Assembly: GCA_017854585.1 (NCBI GenBank)
Contig: JAFMHK010000002.1
Coordinates: 1-64,000, forward strand
Source of the DNA: Paracoccaceae bacterium
GTDB lineage: Bacteria; Pseudomonadota; Alphaproteobacteria; Rhodobacterales; Rhodobacteraceae
Direction: 5' to 3'
Length of the DNA stretch: 64,000 bases
Numbering within the stretch: position 1 is the first letter of the stretch; the number at the start of each line of letters is the position of its first letter. Shown here piece after piece: positions 9,021 to 19,175 of the stretch. The position numbers and the translations under genes were made by a program. Below the pieces are notes generated by a model. The model saw only the letters and a program-made list of their open reading frames with translations, made no database searches and was not told the origin of the DNA.

Positions 9021-10265
9021 CTAGTCCGGCTGCTTTGCCGCCCGCTGCACCAACCCAAGGCACAGGTCCGTCGCCACGGCCATATCCTGAACCGAGATCC
9101 ATTCCAGCGGTCCGTGGATGTTTTGCATGCCTGTGAAGATGTTCGGGCACGGCACGCCCATTTCCGTCAGACGCGACCCATCGGTTCCCCCACGGATCGG
9201 CACCGACACCGGTTCGATCCCCAGTTCGCGGGCCGCATCGCGGGCCAGATCGACCGGGGTCATGTCGTTTTCCAGCCAATAGCGCATATTGCGATATTGC
9301 GGGGTGATCGTGCAGGTGATGGTCGCGCGCGGTTCGGTCGCCTGCACCGCCGCGCAGACCTGTTCCAGCATCGCGCCCTTTGCGGCAAGCCCGTCCCGCT
9401 CGAAATCACGCAAGATGAACCGCAAGTGGGCATGTGCCGCGCTGCCGGTCAGGTTGGTGATGTGCACGAACCCGTCCCGATCATCGGTGGTTTCGGGTGT
9501 CATGGTCGCTTGGGGCATGGTTTCCACGATCCGCGCCGCCAGATGCAGCGCGTTGACCAGCCGCCCCTTGGCCAGACCGGGATGAATCGATACGCCCGCA
9601 ATTTCCACGACCGCACCATCGGCCGAGAAGCTTTCGTATTCGATTTCGCCCAAAGCACCGCCGTCGAAGGTATAGGCGAAATCGGCCCCCAGATCCTTGG
9701 GCAGGCGGGGGTCAACGCCGCGCCCGATCTCTTCATCGGGGGTAAAGGCGATCCGGATCGGGCCGTGGGCGATGTCGATATTGGCCAGCAGATGCCGGGC
9801 CGCCGTCATGATGATGGCCACCCCCGCCTTGTCATCCGACCCCAACAAGGTGGTTCCCGAGGCGGTGATGATATCGTGCCCCTGCTTGTCCGCCAAATAG
9901 GGGAAATCTTCCGGCGTCAGGGCCAGATCGGGCGCGTCGGGATAGGTGATCGCGCCGCCGTTATAGCCCCGGATCACGCGGGGTTTGACCCCGGTTGCAT
10001 TGAATTGAGGCGCGGTATCCACATGGGCCACCAGCCCGATCGTGGGGCCCGCCGCCGTGCCCGGAATGGTCGCCAGCACCGTACCGTAATCCGTCAGCCG
10101 CACATCTGCGGCCCCGATCTCGGTCAGTTCGGCCAGCAGCAGGCGCTGCATGTCCAACTGGATGGCGGTCGAGGGGGCGGTTGCGGACCCCTCATCGCTC
10201 TGGCTGTCGATCGCGACATACCGCACCAGACGCATTTCCAGTTCGGCATCAAACGGACGGGACAT
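9021..10265 (-). CDS. pepT: Peptidase T (tripeptidase)
   Basis: 414 residues, the normal PepT length. M20B zinc aminopeptidase that removes the N-terminal residue of tripeptides in the cytoplasm. Metal and catalytic motifs are visible: HVDTAP (His81, Asp83), LGSDDKAG, TPDEEIGRG and the C-terminal GGTDGSRLTEMG. The ATG at 10265 has GGAGTTG upstream. It lies 24 bp downstream of a small conserved gene on the same strand. The 3' end is about 90 bp from the suc operator region. Confidence 0.95.
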   Translation of the reverse strand: MSRPFDAELEMRLVRYVAIDSQSDEGSATAPSTAIQLDMQRLLLAELTEIGAADVRLTDYGTVLATIPGTAAGPTIGLVAHVDTAPQFNATGVKPRVIRGYNGGAITYPDAPDLALTPEDFPYLADKQGHDIITASGTTLLGSDDKAGVAIIMTAARHLLANIDIAHGPIRIAFTPDEEIGRGVDPRLPKDLGADFAYTFDGGALGEIEYESFSADGAVVEIAGVSIHPGLAKGRLVNALHLAARIVETMPQATMTPETTDDRDGFVHITNLTGSAAHAHLRFILRDFERDGLAAKGAMLEQVCAAVQATEPRATITCTITPQYRNMRYWLENDMTPVDLARDAARELGIEPVSVPIRGGTDGSRLTEMGVPCPNIFTGMQNIHGPLEWISVQDMAVATDLCLGLVQRAAKQPD

Positions 10266-10289
10266 GGGGCAACTCCAGTCTGGGTGGGC

Positions 10290-10448
10290 TCAATCGTCTT
10301 TCTTGGCGGCAGCCTTCATACGCGCCAGCAGTTCAGCCTTTTTCGCAGCCTTTGCCGCATCGGGTTTGGGTGCGCCACGGGGCGGCACATCATGCGCCTT
10401 GTGGCTGTCTTTTGCACCTTTGGGATTACCGGATTTTCCATAGTCCAT
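10290..10448 (-). CDS. Small basic conserved protein (52 residues)
   Basis: Begins MDYGKSGNPKGAKDSHK and ends in a lysine/alanine-rich helix KKAELLARMKAAAKKDD; no signal peptide or membrane helix. The start at 10448 has a strong Shine-Dalgarno GAAGGAGA eight bases upstream, which makes it a convincing gene in spite of its size. Proteins with this kind of sequence are, from memory, widespread as hypothetical proteins in Rhodobacteraceae. The function is unknown. It is upstream of pepT by 24 bp and may share its transcript. Confidence 0.75.
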   Translation of the reverse strand: MDYGKSGNPKGAKDSHKAHDVPPRGAPKPDAAKAAKKAELLARMKAAAKKDD

Positions 10449-10530
10449 GGGCGTCTCCTTCGCATGATGACATGGTGGATGCCCGAAAGCCGCGGGCGGG
10501 GCAAGGGCCCCTTGCAGCGGGGGCCGGAAC

Positions 10531-10560
10531 GAAGAACGCGCGCCCGTTGCCGGGCGCGCG
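10531..10560 (-). terminator. Terminator after mdh
   Basis: Perfect 10-bp stem (10537-10546 with 10551-10560, TTGC loop) followed on the minus strand by TTCTTC, 60 bp beyond the mdh stop. It separates mdh from the small protein/pepT unit. Confidence 0.75.
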
Positions 10561-10619
10561 ATCGTTATCGGATGGTCGCAGCAGTGCGCGGGGTCAACCG
10601 ACCAACGCGCATGCGCAGT

Positions 10620-11928
<1,309 letters not shown>

Positions 11929-12795
11929 ATGGATCATCGCGCGCATCCCTACCGCTCAGTGCTGTATATTCCCGGTTCGAAGGAACGGGCGCTGGACAAG
12001 GCGAAAACCCTGCCCGTCGATGCCATCATCTTTGATCTGGAAGATGCGGTCACCCCCGAGGAAAAGCCCGCTGCGCGCGCCCTGCTGGCGCAAACCCTGA
12101 TTGCCGGGGGATTTGGCGCGCGCGCCCGGATCGTGCGGATCAACGGGTTTGACACCCCTTGGGGTGATGATGATCTGGCCGCGATTGCCGCTGCGCACCC
12201 GCAGGCGATCTTGCTGCCAAAAGTCAATGATGCCGCCGATATCGCAGGTCTGGCCGCCAAGCTGGACACCCTGCCCGGCTGCGCCGACACCACGATCTGG
12301 GCCATGATGGAAACGCCGATCGGCATCCTGAACGCAGCCCAGATCGCCGCCGCGCCGCGCATGGCGGGCTTTGTGATGGGCACCAACGATCTGGCCAAGG
12401 ATCTGGGCAGCCGCAATCGCACGGCGATGATCACGTCCCTGCAACTGTGCCTGCTTGCGGCCCGCGCGCATGGGCTGGTCTGCGTCGATGGCGTTTATAA
12501 CGCCTTCAAGGACGATGACGGCCTGACAGCGGAATGCGCCGAGGGCCGCGATATGGGCATGGACGGGAAAACCCTGATCCACCCTGCCCAGATTGCCATC
12601 GCCAATGCCGCCTTTGCCCCCTCGGACGCCGATGTCGATCTGGCCCGCCGTCAGATCGAAGCCTTTGACGCCGCCGTGGCCGACGGGCAGGGTGTTGCCG
12701 TCGTGGACGGAAAGATTGTTGAAAACCTGCATGTCGAAACGGCCCGGGCAACGCTTGCCAAAGCCGACGCCATCGCAAAGCTGGAGGTCGCCTGA
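11929..12795 (+). CDS. mcl2: HpcH/HpaI-family lyase, probable (3S)-malyl-CoA thioesterase
   Basis: 288 residues, a TIM-barrel protein of the citrate lyase beta/malyl-CoA lyase family. Motifs: SVLYIPGSKERALDKA at the start, IIFDLEDAV, the Mg-binding MMETPIGI glutamate, MGTNDLAKDLG and DGKTLIHPAQI. Length and sequence are closer to the R. sphaeroides Mcl2 thioesterase, which hydrolyses malyl-CoA to malate in the ethylmalonyl-CoA pathway, than to the longer Mcl1 lyase; this is from memory. The operon partner mesaconyl-CoA hydratase supports that pathway. The ATG at 11929 is preceded by AGAGG; an upstream GTG at 11887 looks spurious. The stop abuts the nnrU start. Confidence 0.85.
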   Translation: MDHRAHPYRSVLYIPGSKERALDKAKTLPVDAIIFDLEDAVTPEEKPAARALLAQTLIAGGFGARARIVRINGFDTPWGDDDLAAIAAAHPQAILLPKVNDAADIAGLAAKLDTLPGCADTTIWAMMETPIGILNAAQIAAAPRMAGFVMGTNDLAKDLGSRNRTAMITSLQLCLLAARAHGLVCVDGVYNAFKDDDGLTAECAEGRDMGMDGKTLIHPAQIAIANAAFAPSDADVDLARRQIEAFDAAVADGQGVAVVDGKIVENLHVETARATLAKADAIAKLEVA

Positions 12796-13353
12796 ATGGG
12801 CTTTGTCATCCTTATCCTTGGCGTGGCCCTGTGGGCCGGCGCGCATCTGTTCAAGCGACTGGCCCCCGGCCCGCGCGGCAAGCTGGGAAATGCCGGCAAG
12901 GGGCTGGTGGCGCTGGCGCTGGTGGCATCGATCGTCTTGATGGTCATCGGCTACCGCGCTGCGCCCTTCATCAACGTCTGGATGCCCCCAGCGTGGACCG
13001 TGCATATAAACAACCTGCTGATGCTGATCGCGCTGTGGCTGATGAGCCCGGCGCCAAAGCGCGGCAAATTGGTTGCGGGCATGCGCCATCCGATGCTGAC
13101 GGGTTTCAAGCTTTGGGCCGTGGCGCACCTTCTGGTGAACGGTGATCTGTCGTCGATCCTTCTGTTCGGTGGCCTGTTGGCATGGTCGGTCGCGGCGGTG
13201 ATCACGATCAATCGGGCCGACAGGGCATGGGTCAAGCCCCAGACCAACGGCAGTTATGTGATGGATGCGGCGTTCCTTGCCGCATCGGTCGTGCTGCTGG
13301 GCATCATCGGGTTCATCCATAACTGGCTGGGCGTCTGGCCGTTCCCATCATGA
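12796..13353 (+). CDS. nnrU: NnrU-family membrane protein
   Basis: 185 residues with five to six membrane helices and the NnrU signatures MGFVILILGVALWAGAHLFK, MRHPMLTGFKLWAVAHL and WSVAAVITINRADR. NnrU was first noted near nitric oxide and nitrite reduction genes and is probably a haem- or quinone-related membrane protein; the activity is not established. Here it starts immediately after the mcl2 stop and overlaps the DUF1737 gene by an ATGA, with no denitrification genes nearby, so its context is carbon metabolism. Confidence 0.88.
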   Translation: MGFVILILGVALWAGAHLFKRLAPGPRGKLGNAGKGLVALALVASIVLMVIGYRAAPFINVWMPPAWTVHINNLLMLIALWLMSPAPKRGKLVAGMRHPMLTGFKLWAVAHLLVNGDLSSILLFGGLLAWSVAAVITINRADRAWVKPQTNGSYVMDAAFLAASVVLLGIIGFIHNWLGVWPFPS

Positions 13354-13553
13354 AGCTGTATCGCCTGTTGACCGAGGAAGACACCTCGGCCTTTTGCCAC
13401 AAAGTTACCGATGCGCTGAACAAGGGCTGGGTGCTTTATGGCTCACCGCAATACACGTTTGACCCGGCGGCCAACGTGATGCGCTGTGCGCAGGCCGTAA
13501 CCAAGGACGCGCCCGGCACCTATACGCCCGGCATCAAACTTGGGGCGCAATGA
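13350..13553 (+). CDS. DUF1737 protein
   Basis: 67 residues starting MKLYRLLTEEDTSAFC with the family pattern KVTDALNKGWVLYGSP and MRCAQAVTK. It is a small soluble domain of unknown function common in alphaproteobacteria. ATGA overlaps link it to nnrU (upstream) and to mch (downstream), so it is translated as part of the mcl2-nnrU-DUF1737-mch operon. Confidence 0.88.
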   Translation: MKLYRLLTEEDTSAFCHKVTDALNKGWVLYGSPQYTFDPAANVMRCAQAVTKDAPGTYTPGIKLGAQ

Positions 13554-14590
13554 TGGCGGCCAAGACGAACGCGGGCCGTTTCTTCGAAGACTACGCCATG
13601 GGTCAGGTGATCGACCACGCGGTGCCGCGCACGATTTCCGGCGGCGAACGCGCCCTTTATCACGCGCTTTACCCTGCGCGGCATGCGCTGTCTTCGTCTG
13701 ACGCATTCGCCCGGTCCTGCGGCCTGCCCGCCAGCCCGGTCGACGACCTTATCGCGTTCCACGTGGTGTTTGGTAAGACCGTTCCGGATATTTCCCTGAA
13801 CGCCGTGGCCAACCTTGGCTATGCGGAGGGGCGGTTTCATCTGTCCGTCTACCCCGGCGACACCTTGCGCAGTCGGTCCGAGGTGATCGGCCTGAAGCAG
13901 AATTCCAACGGAAAATCCGGCGTGGTCTACGTGCGCACCACCGGGCTTAATCAACGTGACGAAACGGTGCTGGATTACGTGCGCTGGGTGATGGTGCGCA
14001 AGGCGGATCCTGACGCCCCCGCCCCCGAAACCACGATCCCCGATCTTGGCAATGTGGTGCAGCCAGATACCTTGCCGGTGCCGCGCGGCCTTGATTTCAC
14101 CAATTATGATTTCACACTTGCAGGCGAACCGCACCGCTTTGCGGATTACAGCACCGGCGAGGTTATCGACCATGTCGATGGGGTGACCATCGAAGAAGCC
14201 GAACACATGCTGGCAACGCGGCTTTGGCAAAACACGGCCAAGGTGCATTTCGACGCCACCAACCGCCCCGATGGGCAACGCCTGATCTATGGCGGCCATG
14301 TCATCAGCATGGCACGGGCCCTGTCGTTCAATGGGCTTGCCAATGCGCAGATGATCGCCGCCATCAACGCGGGCGCCCACGCCAACCCGTGTTTCGCGGG
14401 TGATACCGTGCGCGCTTGGTCAGAGGTGCTGGACAAGGCCCCGACATCCGCCCCCGGCGTCGGGGCGCTGCGCCTGCGGCTGGTTGCGATGAAAACGGGC
14501 GGCAGCGTCGGCGCGATCAGGGGTGATGACGGCAAATACCTGCCCGAGGTCCTGCTTGATCTGGATTATTGGGCCTTGGTCCCGCTTTAG
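13550..14590 (+). CDS. mch: Mesaconyl-CoA hydratase (double MaoC domain)
   Basis: 346 residues, matching the about 343-residue Mch of R. sphaeroides. Interconverts mesaconyl-CoA and beta-methylmalyl-CoA in the ethylmalonyl-CoA pathway. Two hot-dog (MaoC-like) domains are visible: the first with FFEDYAMGQVIDHAVPRTI and SPVDDLIAFHVVFGKTVPDIS, the second with DYSTGEVIDHVDGVTIEE and LIYGGHVISMARALSFNG. Start at ATG 13550 overlapping the DUF1737 stop; a second ATG at 13553 is equally possible. Co-operon with mcl2 supports the assignment. The gene ends 10 bp before the operator pair of the sdh operon. Confidence 0.9.
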   Translation: MMAAKTNAGRFFEDYAMGQVIDHAVPRTISGGERALYHALYPARHALSSSDAFARSCGLPASPVDDLIAFHVVFGKTVPDISLNAVANLGYAEGRFHLSVYPGDTLRSRSEVIGLKQNSNGKSGVVYVRTTGLNQRDETVLDYVRWVMVRKADPDAPAPETTIPDLGNVVQPDTLPVPRGLDFTNYDFTLAGEPHRFADYSTGEVIDHVDGVTIEEAEHMLATRLWQNTAKVHFDATNRPDGQRLIYGGHVISMARALSFNGLANAQMIAAINAGAHANPCFAGDTVRAWSEVLDKAPTSAPGVGALRLRLVAMKTGGSVGAIRGDDGKYLPEVLLDLDYWALVPL

Positions 14591-14599
14591 GTTCGATTT

Positions 14600-14630
14600 C
14601 GTGATCACAGCCTGAAATCATGTGATCACA
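14600..14630 (+). promoter_or_regulatory. Paired palindromes upstream of the sdh operon
   Basis: Boxes CGTGATCACA (14600-14609) and TGTGATCACA (14621-14630), centres exactly 21 bp apart, the same arrangement as upstream of sucC. The pair starts 10 bp after the mch stop and ends 135 bp before sdhC. A weak promoter GTGACA (14688-14693) / TATTCA (14710-14715), 16-bp spacer, lies downstream; if it is real, the boxes would sit near -95 and -116, an activator-compatible place. Confidence 0.75.
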
Positions 14631-14764
14631 AGCGGCGATCTGCGGCGTTAAGACCCACGATTTCCCGGTTTTTCGCACCTGAACCCCGTGACAGCGCCGC
14701 AAAACCCGCTATTCATTATCCCCAACACTGACCAGACAAAGCGAAAGCCGAAAGGGTGTCCGCA

Positions 14765-15148
14765 ATGGCCGACGTGAACCGGGGCAACCGGCCCCTCTCG
14801 CCGCATCTGCAGATTTATCGTCCGCAGCTCAATTCGATCACATCGATCCTCAACCGCATTACCGGCAACGCCTTGTTGCTGGGGGCCTTGCTGATTGTCT
14901 GGTGGCTGATCGCCGCCGCGACCGGCCCGGAATACTTTGCAATGGCCGATGGCATGCTGACCTCGGTCCTTGGCGATCTGGTCATGCTGGGATCGCTTTG
15001 GGCGCTTTGGTATCATGCGCTTGGCGGCATCCGGCACCTGATCTGGGATACCGGGCGCGGCCTTGACGCGGACACAGCCGACAAGATGGGCTGGGGAATC
15101 ATCATCGGGTCGGTCGCACTGACCTTCCTGACCGTGATCGCAATTTAG
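14765..15148 (+). CDS. sdhC: Succinate dehydrogenase cytochrome b556 subunit
   Basis: 127 residues, three membrane helices. Membrane anchor of complex II that binds haem b and quinone. Family signatures are RPLSPHLQIYRPQLNSITS near the N-terminus (quinone site Ser) and WYHALGGIRHLIWD with the haem-ligand histidine. The ATG at 14765 follows AAAGGG; a GTG at 14756 would add three residues. First gene of the sdh operon, 11 bp before sdhD. Confidence 0.96.
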   Translation: MADVNRGNRPLSPHLQIYRPQLNSITSILNRITGNALLLGALLIVWWLIAAATGPEYFAMADGMLTSVLGDLVMLGSLWALWYHALGGIRHLIWDTGRGLDADTADKMGWGIIIGSVALTFLTVIAI

Positions 15149-15159
15149 GGGGCACGACG

Positions 15160-15531
15160 ATGGCATATCTGACCGACCGCAAACGCGTCGAAGGGCTGGG
15201 TTCCGCGAAATCCGGCACCCATCACTTCTGGTCCATGACCGTGACATCCGCGGCGCTTCTGATCCTGACGCCGCTGTTCGTATTCAGCTTTGGCCCCTTG
15301 TTGGGCGAACCGCATGCTGACGTGGTCGCGGCGCTGTCGCATCCGCTCCGCGCCATCATCGCCGCGCTGATGATCGTGGTCAGCTTTCACCATTTCCGCT
15401 TGGGCGTGACGACCCTGATCGAGGATTACGTCGGCGGCCAGGCACGCAAGATAGCAATCATCGCAATGATCATCGTCAGCTATGGATTGATGGCCGCCGG
15501 CCTCATCGCTCTCGCCCAAATCGCGCTATAA
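15160..15531 (+). CDS. sdhD: Succinate dehydrogenase membrane anchor subunit
   Basis: 123 residues with three membrane helices; begins MAYLTDRKRVEGLGSAKSGT and carries SFHHFRLGVTTLIEDYV, the conserved helix-II histidine region that with SdhC holds haem b. Partner of SdhC in complex II. It lies between sdhC (11 bp) and sdhA (14 bp). Confidence 0.95.
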   Translation: MAYLTDRKRVEGLGSAKSGTHHFWSMTVTSAALLILTPLFVFSFGPLLGEPHADVVAALSHPLRAIIAALMIVVSFHHFRLGVTTLIEDYVGGQARKIAIIAMIIVSYGLMAAGLIALAQIAL

Positions 15532-15545
15532 GGTAGGTTACCCCG

Positions 15546-17369
15546 ATGAAAGACATGACCAATTCCAACGCTTATGACATCACCTATCACACCTATGACG
15601 TGGTGGTTGTGGGCGCTGGCGGCTCGGGCCTGCGCGCGACGCTTGGCATGGCCGAACAGGGGCTCAAGACCGCCTGCGTGACCAAGGTGTTCCCGACGCG
15701 GTCGCATACCGTTGCGGCGCAAGGCGGCATCGCGGCCAGCCTTGGCAACATGGGGCCGGATCACTGGCACTGGCACATGTATGACACGGTCAAGGGTTCT
15801 GACTGGCTGGGCGATACCGACGCGATGGAATATCTGGCCCGCGAGGCCCCCAAGGCGGTCTACGAACTGGAACATTACGGGGTTCCGTTTTCCCGGACGG
15901 AAGATGGCAACATCTATCAGCGTCCTTTTGGCGGTCACACGACGCAGTTTGGCGAAGGCCCCCCCGTGCAGCGCACCTGCGCCGCCGCAGACCGGACCGG
16001 CCATGCCATCCTGCACACGCTTTATGGCCAGTCGCTGAAGCATAACGCGGAATTCTACATCGAATATTTCGCGACCGACCTGATCATGTCCGATGATGGC
16101 CAGTGTCAGGGCGTGGTGGCATGGAAGCTGGATGACGGCACCATGCATGTGTTCAACGCCAAGATGGTCGTGCTGGCCACCGGCGGCTATGGCCGGGCCT
16201 ATTTCTCGGCCACGTCGGCCCATACCTGCACCGGTGACGGCGGCGGCATGGTCGCACGGCAGGGCCTGCCCCTGCAGGATATGGAATTCGTGCAATTCCA
16301 CCCGACCGGCATCTACGGCGCGGGCTGCCTGATCACCGAAGGGGCGCGTGGCGAAGGCGGATACCTGACCAATTCCGAAGGCGAGCGGTTCATGGAACGC
16401 TACGCGCCGACCTACAAGGATCTTGCGTCTCGCGATGTGGTGTCGCGCTGCATGACGATGGAGATCCGCGAAGGCCGCGGCGTTGGTCCGAACAAGGACC
16501 ATATCCACCTGCACCTGAACCACCTGCCACCAGAGACGTTGAACCTGCGCCTGCCGGGCATCAGCGAAAGCGCCCGGATCTTCGCCGGCGTCGACCTGAC
16601 CAAGGAACCCATCCCGGTTCTGCCGACGGTGCATTACAACATGGGCGGCATCCCCACGAACTATTGGGGCGAAGTCTTGAACCCCACCGCCAAGAACCCC
16701 GATGCGACCGTGCCGGGCCTGATGGCCGTGGGCGAGGCTGGGTGTGCATCGGTGCACGGGGCCAACCGCCTTGGCTCCAACAGCCTGATCGACCTTGTGG
16801 TGTTCGGTCGCGCCGCCGCCATCAAGGCTGGCAAGATCGTCGACCCCGACAGCGCGAACCCCGCCCTGAACCAAGCCAGCCTCGACATGGCGATCAGCCG
16901 GTTTGACGCGATTCGGTATGCCAATGGCGGCACCCCCACCGCTGAGTTGCGGCTGGAGATGCAACAGACCATGCAGGCCGATGCTGCCGTCTTCCGCACC
17001 GACAAGACCTTGGCGGAAGGCGCGGAAAAGATGGCGAACGTGGCCAGCAAGATCAGCGATCTGCACGTGACCGATCGCAGCCTGATCTGGAACAGCGACC
17101 TGATGGAAACGCTGGAACTGACCAACCTGATGCCCAATGCACTGGCCACCATCGTCGCAGCCGAGGCGCGCAAGGAAAGCCGTGGCGCCCACGCGCACGA
17201 AGATTACCCGGATCGGGACGACGTGAACTGGCGCAAGCACAGCCTTGCCACCGTCGATGGCCACAAGACCGACCTGTCGTATCGCCCCGTCCACCTGAAC
17301 CCGTTGATGGGCCACAACGAGGGTGGCATCGACATGGACAGGATCAAGCCGAAGGCGCGCGTCTATTGA
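15546..17369 (+). CDS. sdhA: Succinate dehydrogenase flavoprotein subunit
   Basis: 607 residues. Oxidises succinate to fumarate using covalent FAD. Visible: Rossmann [13 protein letters not shown], the FAD-linking SHTVAAQGG (His54), HPTGIYGAG, the catalytic arginine region and the C-terminal R-rich [12 protein letters not shown] segment. AAGGTAGG precedes the ATG at 15546. The TGA stop overlaps the TTG start of the first operon lipoprotein, so sdhA and sdhB are separated by two small lipoprotein genes instead of being adjacent. Confidence 0.98.
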   Translation: MKDMTNSNAYDITYHTYDVVVVGAGGSGLRATLGMAEQGLKTACVTKVFPTRSHTVAAQGGIAASLGNMGPDHWHWHMYDTVKGSDWLGDTDAMEYLAREAPKAVYELEHYGVPFSRTEDGNIYQRPFGGHTTQFGEGPPVQRTCAAADRTGHAILHTLYGQSLKHNAEFYIEYFATDLIMSDDGQCQGVVAWKLDDGTMHVFNAKMVVLATGGYGRAYFSATSAHTCTGDGGGMVARQGLPLQDMEFVQFHPTGIYGAGCLITEGARGEGGYLTNSEGERFMERYAPTYKDLASRDVVSRCMTMEIREGRGVGPNKDHIHLHLNHLPPETLNLRLPGISESARIFAGVDLTKEPIPVLPTVHYNMGGIPTNYWGEVLNPTAKNPDATVPGLMAVGEAGCASVHGANRLGSNSLIDLVVFGRAAAIKAGKIVDPDSANPALNQASLDMAISRFDAIRYANGGTPTAELRLEMQQTMQADAAVFRTDKTLAEGAEKMANVASKISDLHVTDRSLIWNSDLMETLELTNLMPNALATIVAAEARKESRGAHAHEDYPDRDDVNWRKHSLATVDGHKTDLSYRPVHLNPLMGHNEGGIDMDRIKPKARVY

Positions 17370-17689
17370 TCCGCATCGCCACCATAGCCTTGTGCCTTCT
17401 GTCCCTTGCCGGATGCAACATCGTGCAAGGTGTTGCAGACGGGTTGGCACAGGACCGGGCGCGCGGTGTGGTCAATGGCATCGTGGCGGAACGCTTTCCG
17501 GGCGCGCAGGTCACGCCGATCACCGATTGCGTCATCAACAGCGCCTCGGCGCAGGAATTGATTTTGATTGGGTCGGCCGCGGCGACCGGCGTGACTCAGG
17601 GCACGATCAACACGGTCACGGGCATCCTGCAACGCCCCGAAACGCTGCGCTGCGTCACGCAAACCTCGACGCTGGCGGGGCTGCTTTGA
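17366..17689 (+). CDS. Small lipoprotein in the sdh operon (I)
   Basis: 107 residues read from a TTG at 17366 that overlaps the sdhA TGA by three bases. The product [17 protein letters not shown] has a lipobox with Cys17 as the predicted lipidated residue, then a small Ala/Thr-rich domain with two cysteines (ITDCVIN, LRCVTQT). No known function. There is no ATG in a suitable place, so translation probably depends on coupling to sdhA. It is directly followed by a second lipoprotein gene with the same start arrangement. Confidence 0.75.
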   Translation: MIRIATIALCLLSLAGCNIVQGVADGLAQDRARGVVNGIVAERFPGAQVTPITDCVINSASAQELILIGSAAATGVTQGTINTVTGILQRPETLRCVTQTSTLAGLL

Positions 17690-17970
17690 TCCGCGTGGCG
17701 CTCATATCGGCCCTGCTGGCGATCATGGGTCTTACGGCCTGTGGCCCGACCAGCCCGCGGCGCGCCTACGAGGAATGCTCGGAACGCGCGCGGCTGGCTG
17801 CGGGGCCGCGCGGCACCGTCGCCGCCGGCATCAGCAACGAGGGTCCGCGCGGCGGGCTGTCGCTTGAAATCAGTTCCGACTACTTGCTCGGTCGCGACCC
17901 ATACACCGTTTACGATACCTGCTTCCGCAATCTGACGGGCGCCGGCCCGACCCGCCCGCTTGTCCTGTGA
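17686..17970 (+). CDS. Small lipoprotein in the sdh operon (II)
   Basis: 94 residues from a TTG at 17686 overlapping the stop of the previous lipoprotein gene. [19 protein letters not shown] shows a signal helix and lipobox (Cys19); the mature part has two further cysteines (YEECSERA and YDTCFRN). The MIR(I/V)A start and the identical TTGATCCGC start context are shared with its neighbour, though the mature domains look different. Sits 36 bp before sdhB. Function unknown. Confidence 0.7.
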   Translation: MIRVALISALLAIMGLTACGPTSPRRAYEECSERARLAAGPRGTVAAGISNEGPRGGLSLEISSDYLLGRDPYTVYDTCFRNLTGAGPTRPLVL

Positions 17971-18006
17971 ACGGACGCGGCGACCCTAGACTGGAGAACG
18001 AGACCC

Positions 18007-18786
18007 ATGGTTGAACTTGCCCTGCCGAAAAACTCCCGCATGAAGACGGGGAAAAGCTGGCCGAAACCCGACGGCGCCACCAACCTGCGCAAGTTTCAGG
18101 TCTATCGCTGGAACCCCGACGATGGTGAGAACCCGCGCGTCGATACCTATTGGGTCGATATGGACACCTGCGGCCCAATGGTTCTGGACGCCCTGATCAA
18201 GATCAAGAACGAGATTGATCCGACCCTGACCTTCCGCCGGTCCTGCCGCGAGGGGATCTGCGGATCGTGCGCCATGAATATCGACGGCATCAACACGCTG
18301 GCCTGCATCTACGGCATGGATGAAGTGAAGGGCGACGTCAAAATCTACCCCCTGCCCCACATGCCTGTGGTCAAGGATCTGATCCCCGATCTGACCCATT
18401 TCTATGCGCAGCACGCCTCCATCATGCCGTGGCTGGAAACCAAGACCCAAAAGCCGGAACATGAGTGGAAGCAATCCATCGATGACCGTGAAAAGCTGGA
18501 TGGTCTCTACGAATGCGTGATGTGCGCGTGTTGTTCCACGTCCTGCCCGTCCTACTGGTGGAACGGCGATCGCTACCTTGGGCCCGCCGCCCTGCTACAC
18601 GCCTACCGCTGGATCATCGACAGCCGCGATGAAGCGACAGGCGAGCGTCTGGACGAGCTGGAAGATCCCTTCAAGCTTTACCGCTGCCACACCATCATGA
18701 ACTGCACCAAGACCTGCCCCAAGGGTCTGAACCCGGCCAAGGCGATCGCGTCGATCAAGAAGATGATGGTCGAACGGCAGGTTTGA
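18007..18786 (+). CDS. sdhB: Succinate dehydrogenase iron-sulfur subunit
   Basis: 259 residues. Carries electrons from SdhA to quinone. All three clusters are visible: the 2Fe-2S ligands in [16 protein letters not shown] with a later LAC, the 4Fe-4S set [16 protein letters not shown], and the 3Fe-4S set [17 protein letters not shown]. Start ATG 18007 with GGAGAACGAG upstream. Last gene of the sdh operon. Confidence 0.98.
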   Translation: MVELALPKNSRMKTGKSWPKPDGATNLRKFQVYRWNPDDGENPRVDTYWVDMDTCGPMVLDALIKIKNEIDPTLTFRRSCREGICGSCAMNIDGINTLACIYGMDEVKGDVKIYPLPHMPVVKDLIPDLTHFYAQHASIMPWLETKTQKPEHEWKQSIDDREKLDGLYECVMCACCSTSCPSYWWNGDRYLGPAALLHAYRWIIDSRDEATGERLDELEDPFKLYRCHTIMNCTKTCPKGLNPAKAIASIKKMMVERQV

Positions 18787-19175
18787 TCGCACACAGCGGC
18801 TTGATGTCCGTTCCGATGCGCAAGGCGATGATCGTCGTGGTGTCGGGGCGGGCGCTGTTGTCTATGCAACGGTCCGCAAAGCGGGCCGAGGCCACGGTAT
18901 CGCCCTGAAGACCCTCCGATGCGCAAAACCGCGGGCTCTGGCACGGCCATGTCGACACCCCGGTCTTTCACATCGATGGCCGCCGCGCCGCCGGGTTGCC
19001 CCAAATCCATCCCGCGTGGCGCGGGCCCGCAATGCACGCTGTGCGCGCCCGCTTCATCTTGGCGAAAAACTCCGGGGGAGGCCGCAGGCCGGGGGCAGCG
19101 CCCCCGCCCCATCACGGGCTTGACGGCGCCCGCGCACATATGCACGGGTTGCGCATGCCACACGCAAAACACCCC
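18787..19175. other. Intergenic region after sdhB, no confident gene
   Basis: 389 bp. The plus strand carries an open frame from about 18909 that runs into the DUF1989 gene but starts after an in-frame stop and has no plausible start; the minus strand has a 67-codon frame (18755-18958) running into sdhB. Neither has ribosome-site support. The far part holds a GC-rich hairpin repeat (19068-19105). It could contain a decayed gene. Confidence 0.4.
19068..19105. repeat. GC-rich double hairpin of a Rhodobacteraceae intergenic repeat type
   Basis: GGCC-GCA-GGCC (19080-19090) is directly followed by GGGGGC-AGC-GCCCCC (19091-19105), after a stretch reading GGCGAAAAACTCCGGGGG. Such clusters of short GC hairpins recur between genes in Rhodobacteraceae (recollection, not searched). 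It may help end the sdh transcript, but no T run follows. Confidence 0.4.

Noticed and set aside
15480-17450. 656-codon minus-strand open frame opposite sdhA
   Set aside because: Antisense of sdhA with low-complexity composition and no ribosome site.
18755-18958. Short minus-strand frame overlapping the end of sdhB
   Set aside because: Starts at a GTG without a ribosome site and ends inside sdhB; part of the sequence looks protein-like, so a decayed gene cannot be excluded, but it does not support a call.
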